A DNA stretch of 64,000 bases, taken from assembly GCA_030248295.1 (NCBI GenBank), contig JASANH010000972.1, positions 48,078-112,077 on the forward strand, written 5' to 3'. This document shows, one piece after another, positions 10,263 through 22,053 of this stretch. This DNA comes from Mesodorylaimus sp. YZB2_4 (taxonomy: Eukaryota; Nematoda; Enoplea; Dorylaimida; Dorylaimidae). The translations under genes and the position numbers were made by a program. The notes below the pieces were generated by a model, which did no database searches, had not been told where the DNA came from, and was given only the letters and a program-made list of their open reading frames with translations. Positions within the stretch are counted from its first letter, which is position 1. Each line of letters starts with the position of its first letter.

Positions 10263-11333
10263 TATGACTCACGATCAGGCCAAAGAATTGTTTGGAATCG
10301 GATGACAGAAATATTAGGGTAGGGATGCCGGAAACATAGTAGGTCAGTTTTATTTTCGGAGTTATGGTAGACAGGAAATATATGAGCAGCATAGATCTAC
10401 TGTTCCTTTCTCATGAGCTTGTAGCGTATATCCATGATGAGCAGTGTTGTACAGCTTTGAGTTGCTTGTGCCTCATATCATAATGATAATAAAACTGATT
10501 ATCAAGGAAGTAGGTACCATCCTTTGAAAACTAGTAATGTGTCTCTGACTGGTCAGAAAATACAAGTATTTCACACGATCCGATCACACTCCGTTTCGAC
10601 AAACTCCTGATCCAGTAGTAAGGCGTAATGTTTCAAGTGGTTACAAACTTTTGGCGTTGTACACAGCATCGGTTTCCGAGCTAGAACTCAGGAGCTTTTG
10701 GAGGCATATCCCGTGATGGTCAGTGACGATTCGCTAGCAATTACTGACCCTGGGCGAAGTAACAGCTATCTCGTGGACTTCACATGATAAGGGGAGCATG
10801 AAAAAGTTTACAAAATACAAAATCAAATCCAGCAATCTCCCAACTTGAAAAAAGAGCGCGTCAACACTGTTATTTGCTCATATTCCGCTAATGTACTTAT
10901 CGAACCCCCCCAAATTAGCCCATTGAAATCATATTGATGCATACTGGAAGCAACAATGTCGCTGATGCAATTTGCGCTCCAAGTTTCCCATAATTTACAT
11001 TATCACTCGAAAAAATAGCCAGGTAGTATCATGGGGCCTTTAACAGTCATTTTCGCACTGGATACCGCCTGACCTTCTGAACTCTTGTATATTCTGAGCA
11101 AGAAGTGAAGACAAGAGGTCAAATTCATACTCTATTATACGAACAGGATAAGCGCTGTCGTGACCTAAACATGAGTAGGTAATTAAGATACGTTTAGTTC
11201 ATGACTCTCTGCGAACTCTTGTAATCGCCCACTAACATATAACGACCAAGCGTCACAAAACTTCTGCTTACTGTAATAATGATCAGTACTAATCACTTTC
11301 ATATCAAGTTATCGATAATGATGAGTATGATGA
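10263..11333. other. Intergenic stretch, no recognised gene
   Basis: No coding exon was recognised. Near 11288-11310 and 11332-11361 a short stretch (GATCAGTACT...ATCACTTTCA) is tandemly duplicated; its second copy overlaps the 3' end of the Ig-domain gene. Confidence 0.5.
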
Positions 11334-11744
11334 TCAGTACTTGATCACTTTCAAGTCAAAATATTCATAAGAATGCTGTCTTGTCACTTCATTGTAGGCC
11401 CAACAAAAGTACTTGCCAGAGTCGCCAGCGCGTGTATATTCTATTTTCAATTCAGCACCTCCATTAATCGATTTGCAATGGATTCGTGGAGCGTGTTGCC
11501 GGCAAATATCGTAGTTGTATAAATTTGTGTGATCTCCTTTTCCCCATCCAACACCAACACTGAACGGAAAGTCGACATCGTTGCAGACGAACGCGATCTT
11601 CTCCCCCTCCCGCACAGTTGCTTGCTTGGGCAAAACTTGAAGACGTGGTGCACCACCAAAGTAGGGCAATTTCGGTACTCTGCTTTTATAGGATTCCGTC
11701 GCAAGAGTTGCTGTGAATTCCACTAAAATGGTAAGGCATAGCAT
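11334..11744 (-). CDS. Small secreted single immunoglobulin-domain protein
   Basis: A 136-residue single-exon protein. The signal peptide is MLCLTILVEFTATLA. One Ig-like domain follows, starting around PRLQVLPKQATVREGEKI. The first Ig cysteine is in AFVCND, the second in the classic AGDSGKYFCWA motif (D-x-G-x-Y-x-C), and a final strand is near YFDLKVIKY. Two further cysteines (DICR and HCKS) may form an extra disulfide. The length fits a one-domain secreted Ig protein. The acceptor TTTCTTCAG lies 15 bases before the ATG. The Ig call is strong; the partner is unknown. Confidence 0.8.
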   Translation of the reverse strand: MLCLTILVEFTATLATESYKSRVPKLPYFGGAPRLQVLPKQATVREGEKIAFVCNDVDFPFSVGVGWGKGDHTNLYNYDICRQHAPRIHCKSINGGAELKIEYTRAGDSGKYFCWAYNEVTRQHSYEYFDLKVIKY

Positions 11745-12136
11745 GATCGGGTAATTTTACTGAAGAAATGACTGTTGGGCAAATGCTTGCTCAAAAGCGT
11801 CCATGCACGATCTTGAGGAAACCTTTTTGATTTTTCTCCCAAGCAAAAATTTTACGATTGAGGACTCCCGAGCATGAAGGTCTTATGTGAAAAAAAATTT
11901 TCTGGGAAAATTTGAATTAATTGTCTGAATTAAAAAAATCTAAAACATGTTTTGGCTTTTTTAAGCACCTAAATAATTTCGACAATAAGGAGCCAAGGAA
12001 AGAAGTCAACTTAAAAGGGCGATCATTTCTGAAAATCTGGATATTAATTTATAAGACCTCATTAAAACACCTGAGAGGAACAACCATCAAAGAAATTATA
12101 AAATCTAGAAAAGCCCCATTCCATTCATTTTATCAA

Positions 12137-13375
12137 TCACTGGGTTTTACAAGCTTTGCAGCTCCTGGAGGTAGAGGTGGAGGATATCTGGTCCGATCGG
12201 ATGGCATCCCATCCAATCCAGGAATGGCATGGAGAATGATTATGATGAAAGCTATGATGATGATGTTGATGATATTGAGTTTTAATGGCATCTGAGCTTG
12301 CTTGTTCCATTCCTTGTTGATTGATAGAACGATAGCGCAACAAATGTGTACATAAACACTTTTCTGTTCCACCAAGATCGTCAGGTGCAAAAGGAGCTGT
12401 AGGACAAAACACCTTTTCGCACTGAAAACTATGTGCACCCCGCACCCCATCCAGATTACATAAATCGCAGATCTTAATCACAAAAACTTCGAACTGAAAA
12501 ATAATGAGCCAGCGCAGAGCTTAGAAGGGCGAGACAGTGGTCGGCAGCACCGACGTGAGTTGAATACAGTAGATCAGATTTTTTCCACAACTAGCTTTTT
12601 GTTACATAAAATTGTGGCAGGATAGCTTTTTGTCACATTACACCCCTATGCTCGTGAGTCCTCTGTTTTGCAATGCTTGCTCAGATGTGCCCGTGAAAGA
12701 GACGAAGCAAAAAGCTTTCGTCAAGGATAAATAGTCTGATTAATTGAGCTCTATTTGGGGGACACTTTTGATCAAGTATTGTGCAATTGTCATTTACTCA
12801 GTAAGAAAAGCAATCATGTTATACCTTGCCATTTCAAACCTGAAGCTTGAATTTAAGCTTGTAACTAGAAACAGCAAAAACTGGTTATTTGCCCGTGTAT
12901 TTCACGGAGTTTATTACTACAAATCAGGCAGAGCAGATTAAACTTATATCCTATCATCAACATGAGCCATATTTTTTGAAAAATATATTCGATGAAGCTC
13001 TTTCGAATCTGCCGAGCAGATTGGTAGGGGGGAAAGTATATTTCAGAAATGATGCCTTGGGCTGGGGGCAGGTGGTGGCTACAAGCTTGGCCCTTCAAAA
13101 ATACCACCCAAACGGTAACTAAAAGTTTTTAGTCCTTCGGACCAATGGTATTAGCGGATATAATCAAATTTAAGCTGTGCGCTTGGCACTCAAACTTCAT
13201 ATTCAGTATGGTGGTGGCAATTCAAATCAGATTTTGGCACACATTTCATGGGGTCTTTGTCAATCATGGTCAAGGAGGTCGTTTCTTCGAGTGGGGGTGT
13301 TTGATTAAACAGCGCACCCATACCTGCACAAATACATGCTAAGAATATTGCAATCATAGTGCTTCCACTCGCCAT
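12137..13375 (-). CDS. Tentative secreted cysteine-rich gene (Ly6-like?), incomplete model
   Basis: A possible first exon at 13375-13324 encodes a signal peptide (MASGSTMIAIFLACICA) and ends in phase 1 at G|GTATGG, the same phase as the first exons of the Ly6-like genes at 45 kb and 59 kb. A cysteine-rich exon begins after the acceptor TTTTTCAG at 12494 with VIKICDLCNLDG, followed by EKVFCP and EKCLCTHLL. The two do not join directly in frame, so at least one middle exon is missing from the model. The 3' end is also unclear: one frame is His/Ser-rich and another is strongly hydrophobic (NIIIIAFIIIIL), like a GPI tail. Low confidence as a working gene. Confidence 0.35.
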
Positions 13376-13789
13376 ACTCACAGCAACAACTTGGAACCAG
13401 GTCTGATGTGAGAGGTCTAACAAAGTTATGTATTCTGAACTTGCTGGGAACGAACATAAAAACCCTGGATTCAGTCTGGTGACGAATCGTTGCATGAGAT
13501 AGCGGGAGGCAAAAACTACCTGTGTGCAATGTTTTTCAAATAAATAATTTCCTCAATATATTAGGTTGTCTTTAAAAAATTCAAGAGTGAATCGACTTTT
13601 GAAACATTCACTTCGAAGCTCCTTGCGTGACTAACGAACAGTAGGTTAACATTGCTCACGGCGGGGGTAAGCTAAAAATAAGCACCTCCGACAGCCATAA
13701 AAAAACAGAATTCAAATGGATTTCAAAAACATTTGACGTTGTTCGTCTTTCCGTATTTTTTCGAAAGCAAATGTTTGCTAAACGGCAAT

Positions 13790-13965
13790 TCTGCGTCGCA
13801 ACCGGTTTTGGCGTTAAAAAGCCCCCACGGGACTTCCAACCGTCAACAACCATTCCAGCAGTCTCCATATGATAAGCGAGGCCATGAGGTGACCAGCCCC
13901 CATAGCAGCTTCCCTGTGTGTCTCCACTAGGGGCACCTCCGCACGAGGGCATCCTGTTCCAGCAC
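13790..13965 (-). mobile_element. Diverged SINE family 1 fragment
   Basis: The reverse complement contains CAGGATGCCCTCGTGCGGAG, GGTGCCCC and AGAAGACAC-like blocks, then GGAAGCTKCT and GCTGGT. These match the 3' body of the SINE copies at 6708-7070 and 62465-62826. The tRNA-like head is not recognisable. Confidence 0.6.
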
Positions 13966-14869
13966 CAGCATCCCAGTACGATACTGGGCGAGAAGGGAGG
14001 GACCTTCCCAACTGGTGTGTGAGAACCAATTCCCTGATTCTCTACCCCTTCAGCGTCCGTTATTGCTGGAAGAGTCTGGCGGATATGCACGCACCTACAT
14101 CAAGCATCAAAAGATATGTTCTGATCGAACTAATAATTATATATAATTGTGTAAATTATCTGGATTATTCTCAGTCTTTCGGTAGAGTTCGCGTCGCTCA
14201 TCGAGTGCACACGAATGTAGCAAATTTTTGATCAAATCATGGTCGCAGGTGCAAGCCCCGAGTCCCCTGACCGGTCTTTTCTGATAACAGCGGGCCCATA
14301 GATAAAGTAGGTCAAGTCAGGGCCTTCGAGACCGAAGAATAAGATAATTCACTCTATAATTTTTGAACTCGCACCTTGAATACTCCAAGTGCATCTCTTT
14401 TATATATCATATATTTATGTGTATGTATATTGTACATTTCTCGCAAAAGGTACATATCCCTGGTGCAGTTTTCTCAGAAGGAACCAACAAAAATTTTTTT
14501 GTTCCAAGCTTAATCAAGCGGGGAAGGGGGAAGTTGCTGCCTTGAAAATCGGGAAGATATGCTGAATTTAGGATGAGGAGTTCGGTGATTCAAAGGCCTA
14601 TCCGATCGCTTCCAGTTCGCTAAAGCTGAGACGTGTGCTGAAGGTTGAGCCCATGCTAAACAATCAACTCTGAAAAAACCTGTAATAAAATGCTCGTAAT
14701 TGGTCCAATGGCTATAGCTAACGAGCCGAGACCCACCCGCACATGCGTGATGTCGTAAGTCCGCAAACGCCCTTGATAGCAAGTACATACTGCAGGTGTG
14801 TGACCGAGCGTAATGGAGCGCGGCCGACTGAAGTCGGTGTGGCAACACTCCGAATTGAGAAAGGGTCTT
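13966..14869. other. Intergenic stretch, no recognised gene
   Basis: Repeat-like sequence with no protein resemblance. Confidence 0.4.
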
Positions 14870-14875
14870 GCGACT

Positions 14876-14985
14876 TTTCCTGCGGCTGAAACATAAACCC
14901 GAGGGGTTCACGGTTCCCAGCAAGGGGAGATTGATTAGTCTCTCCCACTCGCCATGGCCTGCCAGGCACGGAGGTTACGTGCCTC
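14876..14985 (-). repeat. Dispersed repeat, copy 2 (mate of 651-745)
   Basis: Inverted relative to the copy at 651-745, with the same block order. See that entry for the shared motifs. Confidence 0.7.
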
Positions 14986-15059
14986 AATCAAAAAGTCGAG
15001 CCAGCTGACTTGGTCGATACCTTTTGTTGCTTTCTGTGCTTGTTTCTTGCATCAACTTG

Positions 15060-15245
15060 TAAGAACCCGCCTCGGTGGTGCAGCGGTGAAAGGCGTGTGT
15101 AACAGTTTGATTGGTAGAGCTGGAAACTGGTCGGCCTGGGTTCTGGCCGTTTTAGAACTTGGTCAAGTTCTCTCTGCGCCTTGCACGCCTGGTGGTGGGT
15201 GTTTCACCCTTCGTCCCTCCGGGATCGATAAACGAGGGTCGCCAA
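15060..15245 (+). mobile_element. tRNA-derived SINE-like repeat, family 2, copy 1
   Basis: The head GCCTCGGTGGTGCAGCGGTG resembles a tRNA 5' arm and box A. The tail GAACTTGGTCAAGTTCTCTC...CCTGGYGGTGGG...TTCACCCTTC...GGGRTCGATAAACRAGG recurs at 36475-36580. Repetition plus a tRNA-like head suggest a second SINE family. Box B is weak. Confidence 0.6.
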
Positions 15246-16729
15246 TCATGATTGGAAATCGGACTCCCGAGGACACCCTACCGCTTCCACTGTTGACGAA
15301 AGATGTGGATTCCTCATTAAACGACCGTCTGAACAGCTGCTCGACAGGACAGCGGACGACAGGAAGGGGGACTGAGGACGGGACTGAGGGGGACTCGACA
15401 GGACAAAGGACTGAGAACACAGTAAAACTGCGCTATCATGAAGCAGTAGTCAACAGAAAGCAGAAAACAATTGAAGCAGGCAGTCACCAGGCCGAGGAAG
15501 TGACCAGGCCGAGCTGATTCATCTGGTGATAAGGCGGACTTTGATTCCGAATTAGAGCCAAAATGGCTCATTCCAATCGAGATCTATGGCTCATACAGGA
15601 TGAGCCCGCGTCAAGGCATCATTTACTGTATATATAGTACTGTAGGCTGAACTGATGCCGCGGCATCGTCACAAAACTTCCTTCAGTTGACGATGCAATG
15701 CGATCCTCAAATCAATTAGGTTGTACCAACAGGCACGGTAGTTGCCTGTTTAGCCCAGCCAACCAGACGTGCAATGCATGTAAGGGGACAACTTTTTCCA
15801 CCTATAACTCAACAATGCATGCATAAAACGCGTGAAATATTTAGGATAAGCTACGTTTGCTATGACCAATAATCGTGCAAAATTTCGCTTTCCGCGAATC
15901 AAATATGAAAACTCAGCGCCTAATACTAGCCATGTGCAATAGACTGCATAGAGCATAACGCGGGAACCTTTGTACAAGACTTGCGCCAGTTCAAAAGGGA
16001 TTGAATGGCAAATGTGCTCTATCTATTCTAAACTTCCATCCCTACTACGGATGCGAAAAATTATTGGTATGCCTAAAACAAATCTGTTACAACGGAAGAT
16101 TAACGTTAGCCCAGTCACCCTACTCTAACCGAATGCAAGGCGAGACGAGGTTGGCTGGGCTCCCTCGGCGGCGTTTGTGAATCAATTGCAACCAAACAAC
16201 TAGTGTGGTAATTAAATGTTCCGGCCTGCATACTAGAACAGCAAGATGCCATAAGCATTATACCAGCTGAGTATCTGCATTACATAAAGACACTGCTTTT
16301 TCTCTGCATGGTTTTTTGGTCAGGCCGGTGGGGGTCAAAAGAAATGAGCTTGTACATATGTGCGATGACTGTTCGCAGCGATAATGACTTGCTCTGCAAG
16401 ATATGATTGACATTCTATAGCACAAATAGTGGATTGAGACCAACAGGGGCCCCAGCCACTCCATTCAGGCAATGGAGAGATGGCAACACGAAAACCCAGA
16501 GTCATAAGGTCTATTGCAGAAAGTTGACCGCCTAAAAAGATCCTAGCACGGCTAATATCAGTCGGATAAGTGCACAAGCCAGCTCGCGCCTGTAGCGCAG
16601 AGTGATGCTTCATTCCGGCGGATGGGCACTGATATGCTTGATCAAGTCTGGAATGAAATCGTTGATACGAGTAAGGCAATGAATAACTTAGATTCAGCAT
16701 CCTGCACGGCTCACGGTCAGTCCTCAATG

Positions 16730-16767
<38 letters not shown>

Positions 16768-17268
16768 AACAGTACTGTACTGTATATACAGCAGCGATAA
16801 TGACTTCCCGCCCTGCCAGTAATGATTATTAGCATGCTGACTCCACGGAAGCTGAACATACTGTATAATGTCGCGGATAGTTGCTGCGCAAACAGAAAAG
16901 AAAAGAAGGGAGGCAAGGAGCCCCGCGAAGAGGAAATATCGTAAGACATTCAAAATCAGTGTATGCAACCCAAACGAACATATAATGTTATCACTAACCC
17001 ACTCAAGCATGCGTCGCCGAGGGACCTCTGCCAATCTAAGTCTCGCCTTGCATTCAGTTAGAGTAAGGTGCCTGGGCCAACCTTTCACCTGCCTGATAAC
17101 AGGTTTTTTTTAGAAATACTTATAGATTTTGGATTGGTATCGTAAACTCGCTAAGCAATGTAAAGTCGATCGCACGTTGCCTCGCTCGCAGGGGCTGTTT
17201 ATTCTTTCTGATGCGTTGCTTGGAGAGGTCGTGAGGTTTTAATGTCATCATGCAGCTCCTTTGTGCAG
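15246..17268. other. Intergenic stretch with a CA microsatellite
   Basis: Sequence around 15345-15420 is a short GGGACTGAGGACAGGACAG-like low-complexity tract. Apart from that and the CA repeat near 16750, I see no gene. Confidence 0.5.
16730..16770 (+). repeat. (CA)n microsatellite
   Basis: An interrupted CA dinucleotide run of about 41 bases with two CAAAC interruptions. Confidence 0.95.
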
Positions 17269-17273
17269 GCAAA

Positions 17274-18052
17274 ATGTTGAATCGACGTGTGCTCAGTTGC
17301 ATTTTGGTCGTGATCGCGATGGTCAGCGGAGCGGAAGAAGCGTGGAAGAAGGCAAAGCCGATGGTCGACGTGGGTATTGTTGTGGACACAGTCGCACTCG
17401 CTCTCCATTCCGACAAGGAATTAAATGTTGCCTCGCGATCGGAGTGGATCGAAGGCATGAACAAACACGGCGATAGAAGCGGAATCATGCAAGTGATGCG
17501 AGCTGTTGTCGAGCCGCATGTCAAAAATGAGTCCGAGATCGATCGCTGTTTACGCACTTTGTGTTTGGCCATCATGAATCAGCTGATAGTTCTATAGCCT
17601 CTTTCGACAACGTTCGGGTGCAGTCATTCATCAACACGGGAACCATCCAGTTCAATGTAGGACTACAGTTAAATCATCGTCAAACAGACGGCCTGCTGGT
17701 GAATTGCGCCATGGATTATTTCAAAAAAAGCAAAGAAAATCGAGAAATTGCGCCCGACTTCGTCGTGTGTATTGCTGTTCATCAGCAGCATCCCGGAATA
17801 CCGTACTTTGAAGCGCTTCAAAAATTGCTCGATGTCAGCGGTGCATTAGGTCTGGTCATAACCACTGACGACACCAAGGACACGGGCGATGTGCATTTGG
17901 TCGGCAAGGGAATCGCGGAGAGCACGTTTCCAATCGCCGACAGTTTGGATGAAATTCCCAAAGCAATGGCCCAAGTTATGGCTGCATGCAACACGGAAGA
18001 GTTTAAGACGCGTTGCTTCTACAACAGTTCTGGTGGCTCGCGCATCAAATAG
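17274..18052 (+). CDS. Secreted vWA-like protein with a frame break
   Basis: The first frame (17274-17547) starts with signal peptide MLNRRVLSCILVVIA and a vWA-like first strand, VDVGIVVDT. The second frame (17583-18052) continues with the remaining vWA pattern: VRVQSFINTGTIQFNVGL, then a helix, APDFVVCIAVH, a helix, ALGLVITTDD, and a final helix ending near MAACN. The two join if a GT..AG segment of 35 bases (17548-17582) is removed, giving about 247 residues. That is very short for an intron, so a real frameshift or sequencing error is equally possible. The MIDAS DxSxS motif is absent (DTVAL instead), so metal binding is doubtful. The acceptor TTTGTGCAG lies 5 bases before the ATG. In nematodes vWA domains often occur in secreted lectin-like proteins. 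The family call is moderate. Confidence 0.6.
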
Positions 18053-18140
18053 ACGACGCATCGCGGAAAACGGACGCCAGAGCGAGCATTTTGCCTCGAC
18101 GAAAACGGTATCACAGATTCCCCCTCTGGGAGAAACGACA

Positions 18141-18210
18141 CAGAGGGGGAATCGTCTCAGTGGGGGAATCGACCAAGTGGGGGAATCGACCAAGTGGGGG
18201 AAACGTCTCA
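18141..18210 (+). repeat. Short tandem repeat, unit about 17-18 bp
   Basis: Four imperfect units of GTGGGGGAATCGACCAA-type sequence follow the vWA-like gene; the third and fourth are nearly identical. A preceding CCCCCTCTGGG / CAGAGGGGG pair forms a small hairpin. Confidence 0.85.
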
Positions 18211-18612
18211 CAATCAAAAATTCAAGCGAGGTCGCGGTGCTTTAGCGCCCATGTATTTTTATGGCAAATGTTTGGGTCAAGATTCATCTTGCCGCTCAAG
18301 TGAATAGGAACTTGATGCTGGCGCGGATGGCTCACAAATCAACCAATGCATCACTTGCCTACAGTAATCCTCCTGCCTTGTTGTCAATTGTCTGGTCACT
18401 CTTTTGTTATTCCTACGCTCACAAATTGTCACTCGATCCATTAGAATTTTGCTACGTACCGCGCGTTTGATATTCTTGCGAGTTCAAACGATGACAGCGA
18501 CGGCGAGGAGCACCTTGGCGAGTCGTCGAATCTTCGAGCCAAGAATAAATTTCAATCTGCCACCACAGCAGTCAGCATCGAGCTCGTTTGACTGATGCTC
18601 CAGCATCAAACC

Positions 18613-18931
18613 CTAATTCCAGCGTGAAACAGGGAGGAATTTCGCTCTGATAAGATCAATGGTTTTTGTTTTGTGCATGAATTTTTCAATTGTTCTCAAT
18701 TGGCCTGTTTGTGATAAGCTGTCAGTGGGCCAATCCTCTCGAAATTCTTGAAAAAACAGACAGACTTTGACTTTTCTGATGTAGGGTACTATTCCGTTGA
18801 GGGGAGTCACTTTGACTAGTCATTTGGTTGTCCTTGATGTAATCCTGTATTATCACGCACACATCCCATATGGCCACGCCAGTCAGGACGCAACCAGCGA
18901 TACCATAGAAAATGATGGCGATCATGTTCAT
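18613..18931 (-). pseudogene. Truncated DEG/ENaC channel copy
   Basis: The minus strand encodes MNMIAIIFYGIAGC and the first transmembrane segment, nearly identical to the start of the intact channel at 22054-23685. After DNQMT a 2-base deletion (ACTAGTC against ACTTCGGTC) shifts the frame. Similarity then resumes as VTPLNGIVPYIRKVKVCLFF and stops near KTKTIDL, around 18655. Only the first 100 or so residues are represented; the ectodomain and second membrane segment are absent. This is a dead partial duplicate. Confidence 0.9.
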
Positions 18932-19540
18932 TTTTGTGAGTTTATGAGTAAAGAAGATAGCAAGAAAATTCACGAGTGCGGGTTGAGTTAATGAATAAAG
19001 AAGGTTAAATCAACAAAGTTCACAAGTGTGAGGTGAATGCATTGAAAATGGTAATAAATGTCAGAGATATGAAGTAGGCAACGGCCGGGGTTGCCAAGCA
19101 CTAACCAATCAGACTAATCCTAAGTCATCAAACTAAAAGCAATAAGCACGCGAACTTTTAGTTTTAGTCGAGTAGCCGAAGTCGTACTTAAATTTACGTT
19201 CCATCACCGAGCGACTTATTGTCAGAATTTAGCAGGCTCGATAAGTCCCACTTGGTCGATTAACAGAAGCCGTACACCAAGAAATCAATATTTTTGCAGG
19301 TGCTGATGGGAATAATTAATGTCGAGTCATCGCAGAAAAATAAGGCGCAGAAACGGAATATTCGTTCTTCATTCTAATCAATCACTGAAATGGCAATGAT
19401 ATAAAGACCTCTCGATTCTCCAAATTCGGAAAACGTTTAAGAGGAAGTAATTTTTAAATCCAAGCCTCTTTCAGTGTCTTGGCAAAGAGAAGGAGGGAGA
19501 AGCCCGATGGGTGTCCATAAAGCTCCTCCTCCTCTAACTT
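18655..19540. repeat. Segmental duplication, copy A (mate about 23408-24215)
   Basis: The similarity covers the channel 5' end and some 600 bp upstream of it. Landmarks shared in order with copy B are GGGTTGCCAAGCA, CAACCAATSAG-like, TTAGCACGCGA, CCCACTTGGTC, CACCAAGAAATCAATATT, GGGAATAA.TAATGTC and GGAGTCCAT / GGTGTCCAT. The duplication therefore carried the putative promoter with the truncated gene. Confidence 0.85.
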
Positions 19541-22053
19541 AAATTCATTAATCAATCTTTAAATGTCAAAGCTTTGTTTAATCTCAAAATTTCGCGTATC
19601 TTCCCAAATATTTCCTCATTGATTTGAATTAATGAGTCAAATCAATTAATTCGTTAATGGGTCAATCCATACAAAAAGCCTGTCTTAAACATTTCTAAAA
19701 GTGCATTTCCTACAAACCAATCGATTACATCGGAATCATCAACCATCAAATTATGAATCTTACCTCCTGACAGTCGGTTGAGCTAGAACGGATCGAAGTT
19801 TCATTTCGCACAATGCTCCAGAAGGCACTGAAACGAAACCAATTCTCACCCACCCTAGCCAAATGCATGAGCACATACCTCTAACGTTGAACCGGCAACC
19901 ACATCGGTGTAGCTGTCCATCGATGATGGCGAAGGCACCCGAGCGCGAATGTCGCCGTCATTGAACAAAGAGAGAATGGTTCCACGCATTGGTAGACTGG
20001 AAGAACGTCGTGAACGCTTCTTTGGTTCTGAAAGAACTCATAAAAGCACTTTTTTTTAATAAGTATAAAAATACTTTCAAATACTTTCTCTAACATCCAT
20101 GTGCACCCAGAGAAGAGGCCGATCCACGCGATACAAGGCCAGAGATAGTCCAGACTGACCCTAACAAAAAGCGCACGCACTGTTTGCTTATCGGACGCAT
20201 CAGAAGTCACTCAGTCACTACCGCACCCCCCCATCGTGACCTTGAATTCGGGTGCAGAATTTCTCCCATACAAAAAAGACAGAATAACAAAAATCAATAC
20301 TAATTAGGATCCACTAACAGCAAGCCACTTTCACTGGTCACCCAATCGAGGCAGCTGAATTGATGCACAGGCCTAAAACGCCACTGGCATCGTATTAGCA
20401 CCTGACAGGCTCAAGCCAGCAAGCATTATCAACACAAGCACACATCCCCAGCTACATATCGACACGTCCCGGCAAGTGGATAAAATTTGTTTTGTTTGGA
20501 GAGATTGGCTAGTAGGCGAAGGAGAGTGGGGGACAAAAAAAAGGTCGGAATGGAGACTGGAGCAAGGCGAGCTGAAACATCAACTTGATGTCTCCAAGCC
20601 AGGGTGCTTGGTGACCTGCCTCATTTCTAAATTGACGAGTGCAAGAATTTTTTGATTTTTAAACGCTTTATTCGATGATTATAAAAGAAAATGCCACATA
20701 GCTCCAATCGGAAACAATCTAGCGCACTGTAGAAGTCAATTCGCAAGGGCGCATGTCAATAAAAACACCACGACCACCACTAAAAGCCGTGAACATAAAA
20801 ATATCATGACAATCAAGAAACCAATAAAAACAGGGACAAAAAAGTAGAAAGAAAAACATCAACAACGCACACAATTAAATCAATGCCTCTTTCAATCACT
20901 GAGAAGTTTATCCAAAACCTTTTCCTCGCTCAAATTTTCTGCGTAGAAGAAAACTTAGATTTCCTTGAAAAAAACTGCATAATAGAAAACTTAAGAGATG
21001 AGTTTTCCTTGCCATAATTTACTGCGTAAAAGAAAACTTAAAATTGAAGAGATGAGTTTAGACCATTTCGGGAACACCATGCAGCGCGAAATTTTAATTT
21101 TCCAATGTGATCCTCTATGGCTATTTCTGCACACTATTTATGCACACTGTGGATAAAAAGTCTCTCACTTTAAATCTGTGCGCCAGTTGTTTTATCAGAC
21201 ATTTTCTGTTGACAGTTTTCCTGATTTATGGCTCTTATAGGATTTCTCTTCTCAAAATGGCCAGAATTTGTTCCTATTCTATTTGAAAAAACTTTCAATG
21301 ACGCAAACAATTTTCAGAGTGAGAAAATTTTTATGTAAAACTGTCAAGTCGCTTTTAGCGGGAAATTTAAACTTTACTAGTTGTTCAAGGTCTGTGATCA
21401 TAAACAAACCAAAATTCCAATTTATCGCCGAAAGCACTTTCCCATGGATGAAAGTACCTCCGTTAAAAGCTTGTGCGCGTCCCGTTCATGAAAAAGTTCT
21501 TGTTTTTTCAAACAAAAAAAGCAACAACTCCGGCACCTTTTAGAAAAAAAGCAATTTAGAGAAGTGTGCTCTGGCGCACAGGCTAGGGATTCATGATCTA
21601 TGCAAAACTGTCATGAGTCGCTTGTAGCGGGAAATTCGAACTTTAAAAAAGTTGTTCAAGGTCTGTGAAATGCTCTATATCGCTGGCTGCTTACGACACC
21701 GCGCACTCTTCAAGATAGCGCTTACTGCTTCGCGTCTAATCTTGACTAATCAGACGCCAGGTAACTAGTCGCATGAGGAAAAAATCAGATCCTTCCCTAT
21801 AACCGCGCTTTGACAAAAACTAGCTCACAAAGGATTATCACCAACCATTAAGTCTAACTTTGTGAAACGAAAAATTGGAATTTTTTTCGTGTGCCAGAGA
21901 ATGGTCTGGGTAAAATTCCGGAGGCGTCTGTCCAACTGGTCAATAGTGGTTGGCGCCTAGACTCCTGTGAAAATTTGCGATGTTCGACTTAACGGTTAAT
22001 GATGATCTCTGGTTAATATTTATAAAATTTGCTGTTTTATTTTTACTGTTTCT
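19541..22053. other. Intergenic stretch with local direct repeats
   Basis: No gene was recognised. Three imperfect copies of CTGCRTARAAGAAAACTTA lie between 20938 and 21045. A longer direct repeat, AAAACTGTCA.GTCGCTTKTAGCGGGAAATT plus TTGTTCAAGGTCTGTGA, occurs at about 21336-21397 and 21604-21669. Confidence 0.6.

Noticed and set aside
11447..11726. Open frames overlapping the Ig-domain gene
   Set aside because: They are other-frame shadows of the gene at 11334-11744 and carry no domain of their own.
14510..15517. Open frames of 89-187 residues
   Set aside because: They overlap dispersed repeats and SINE-like sequence, have low-complexity Arg/Thr/Gly tracts and show no domain.
16622..17088. 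Open frames across the CA microsatellite
   Set aside because: They consist largely of repeat-encoded His/Thr or Cys/Val runs.
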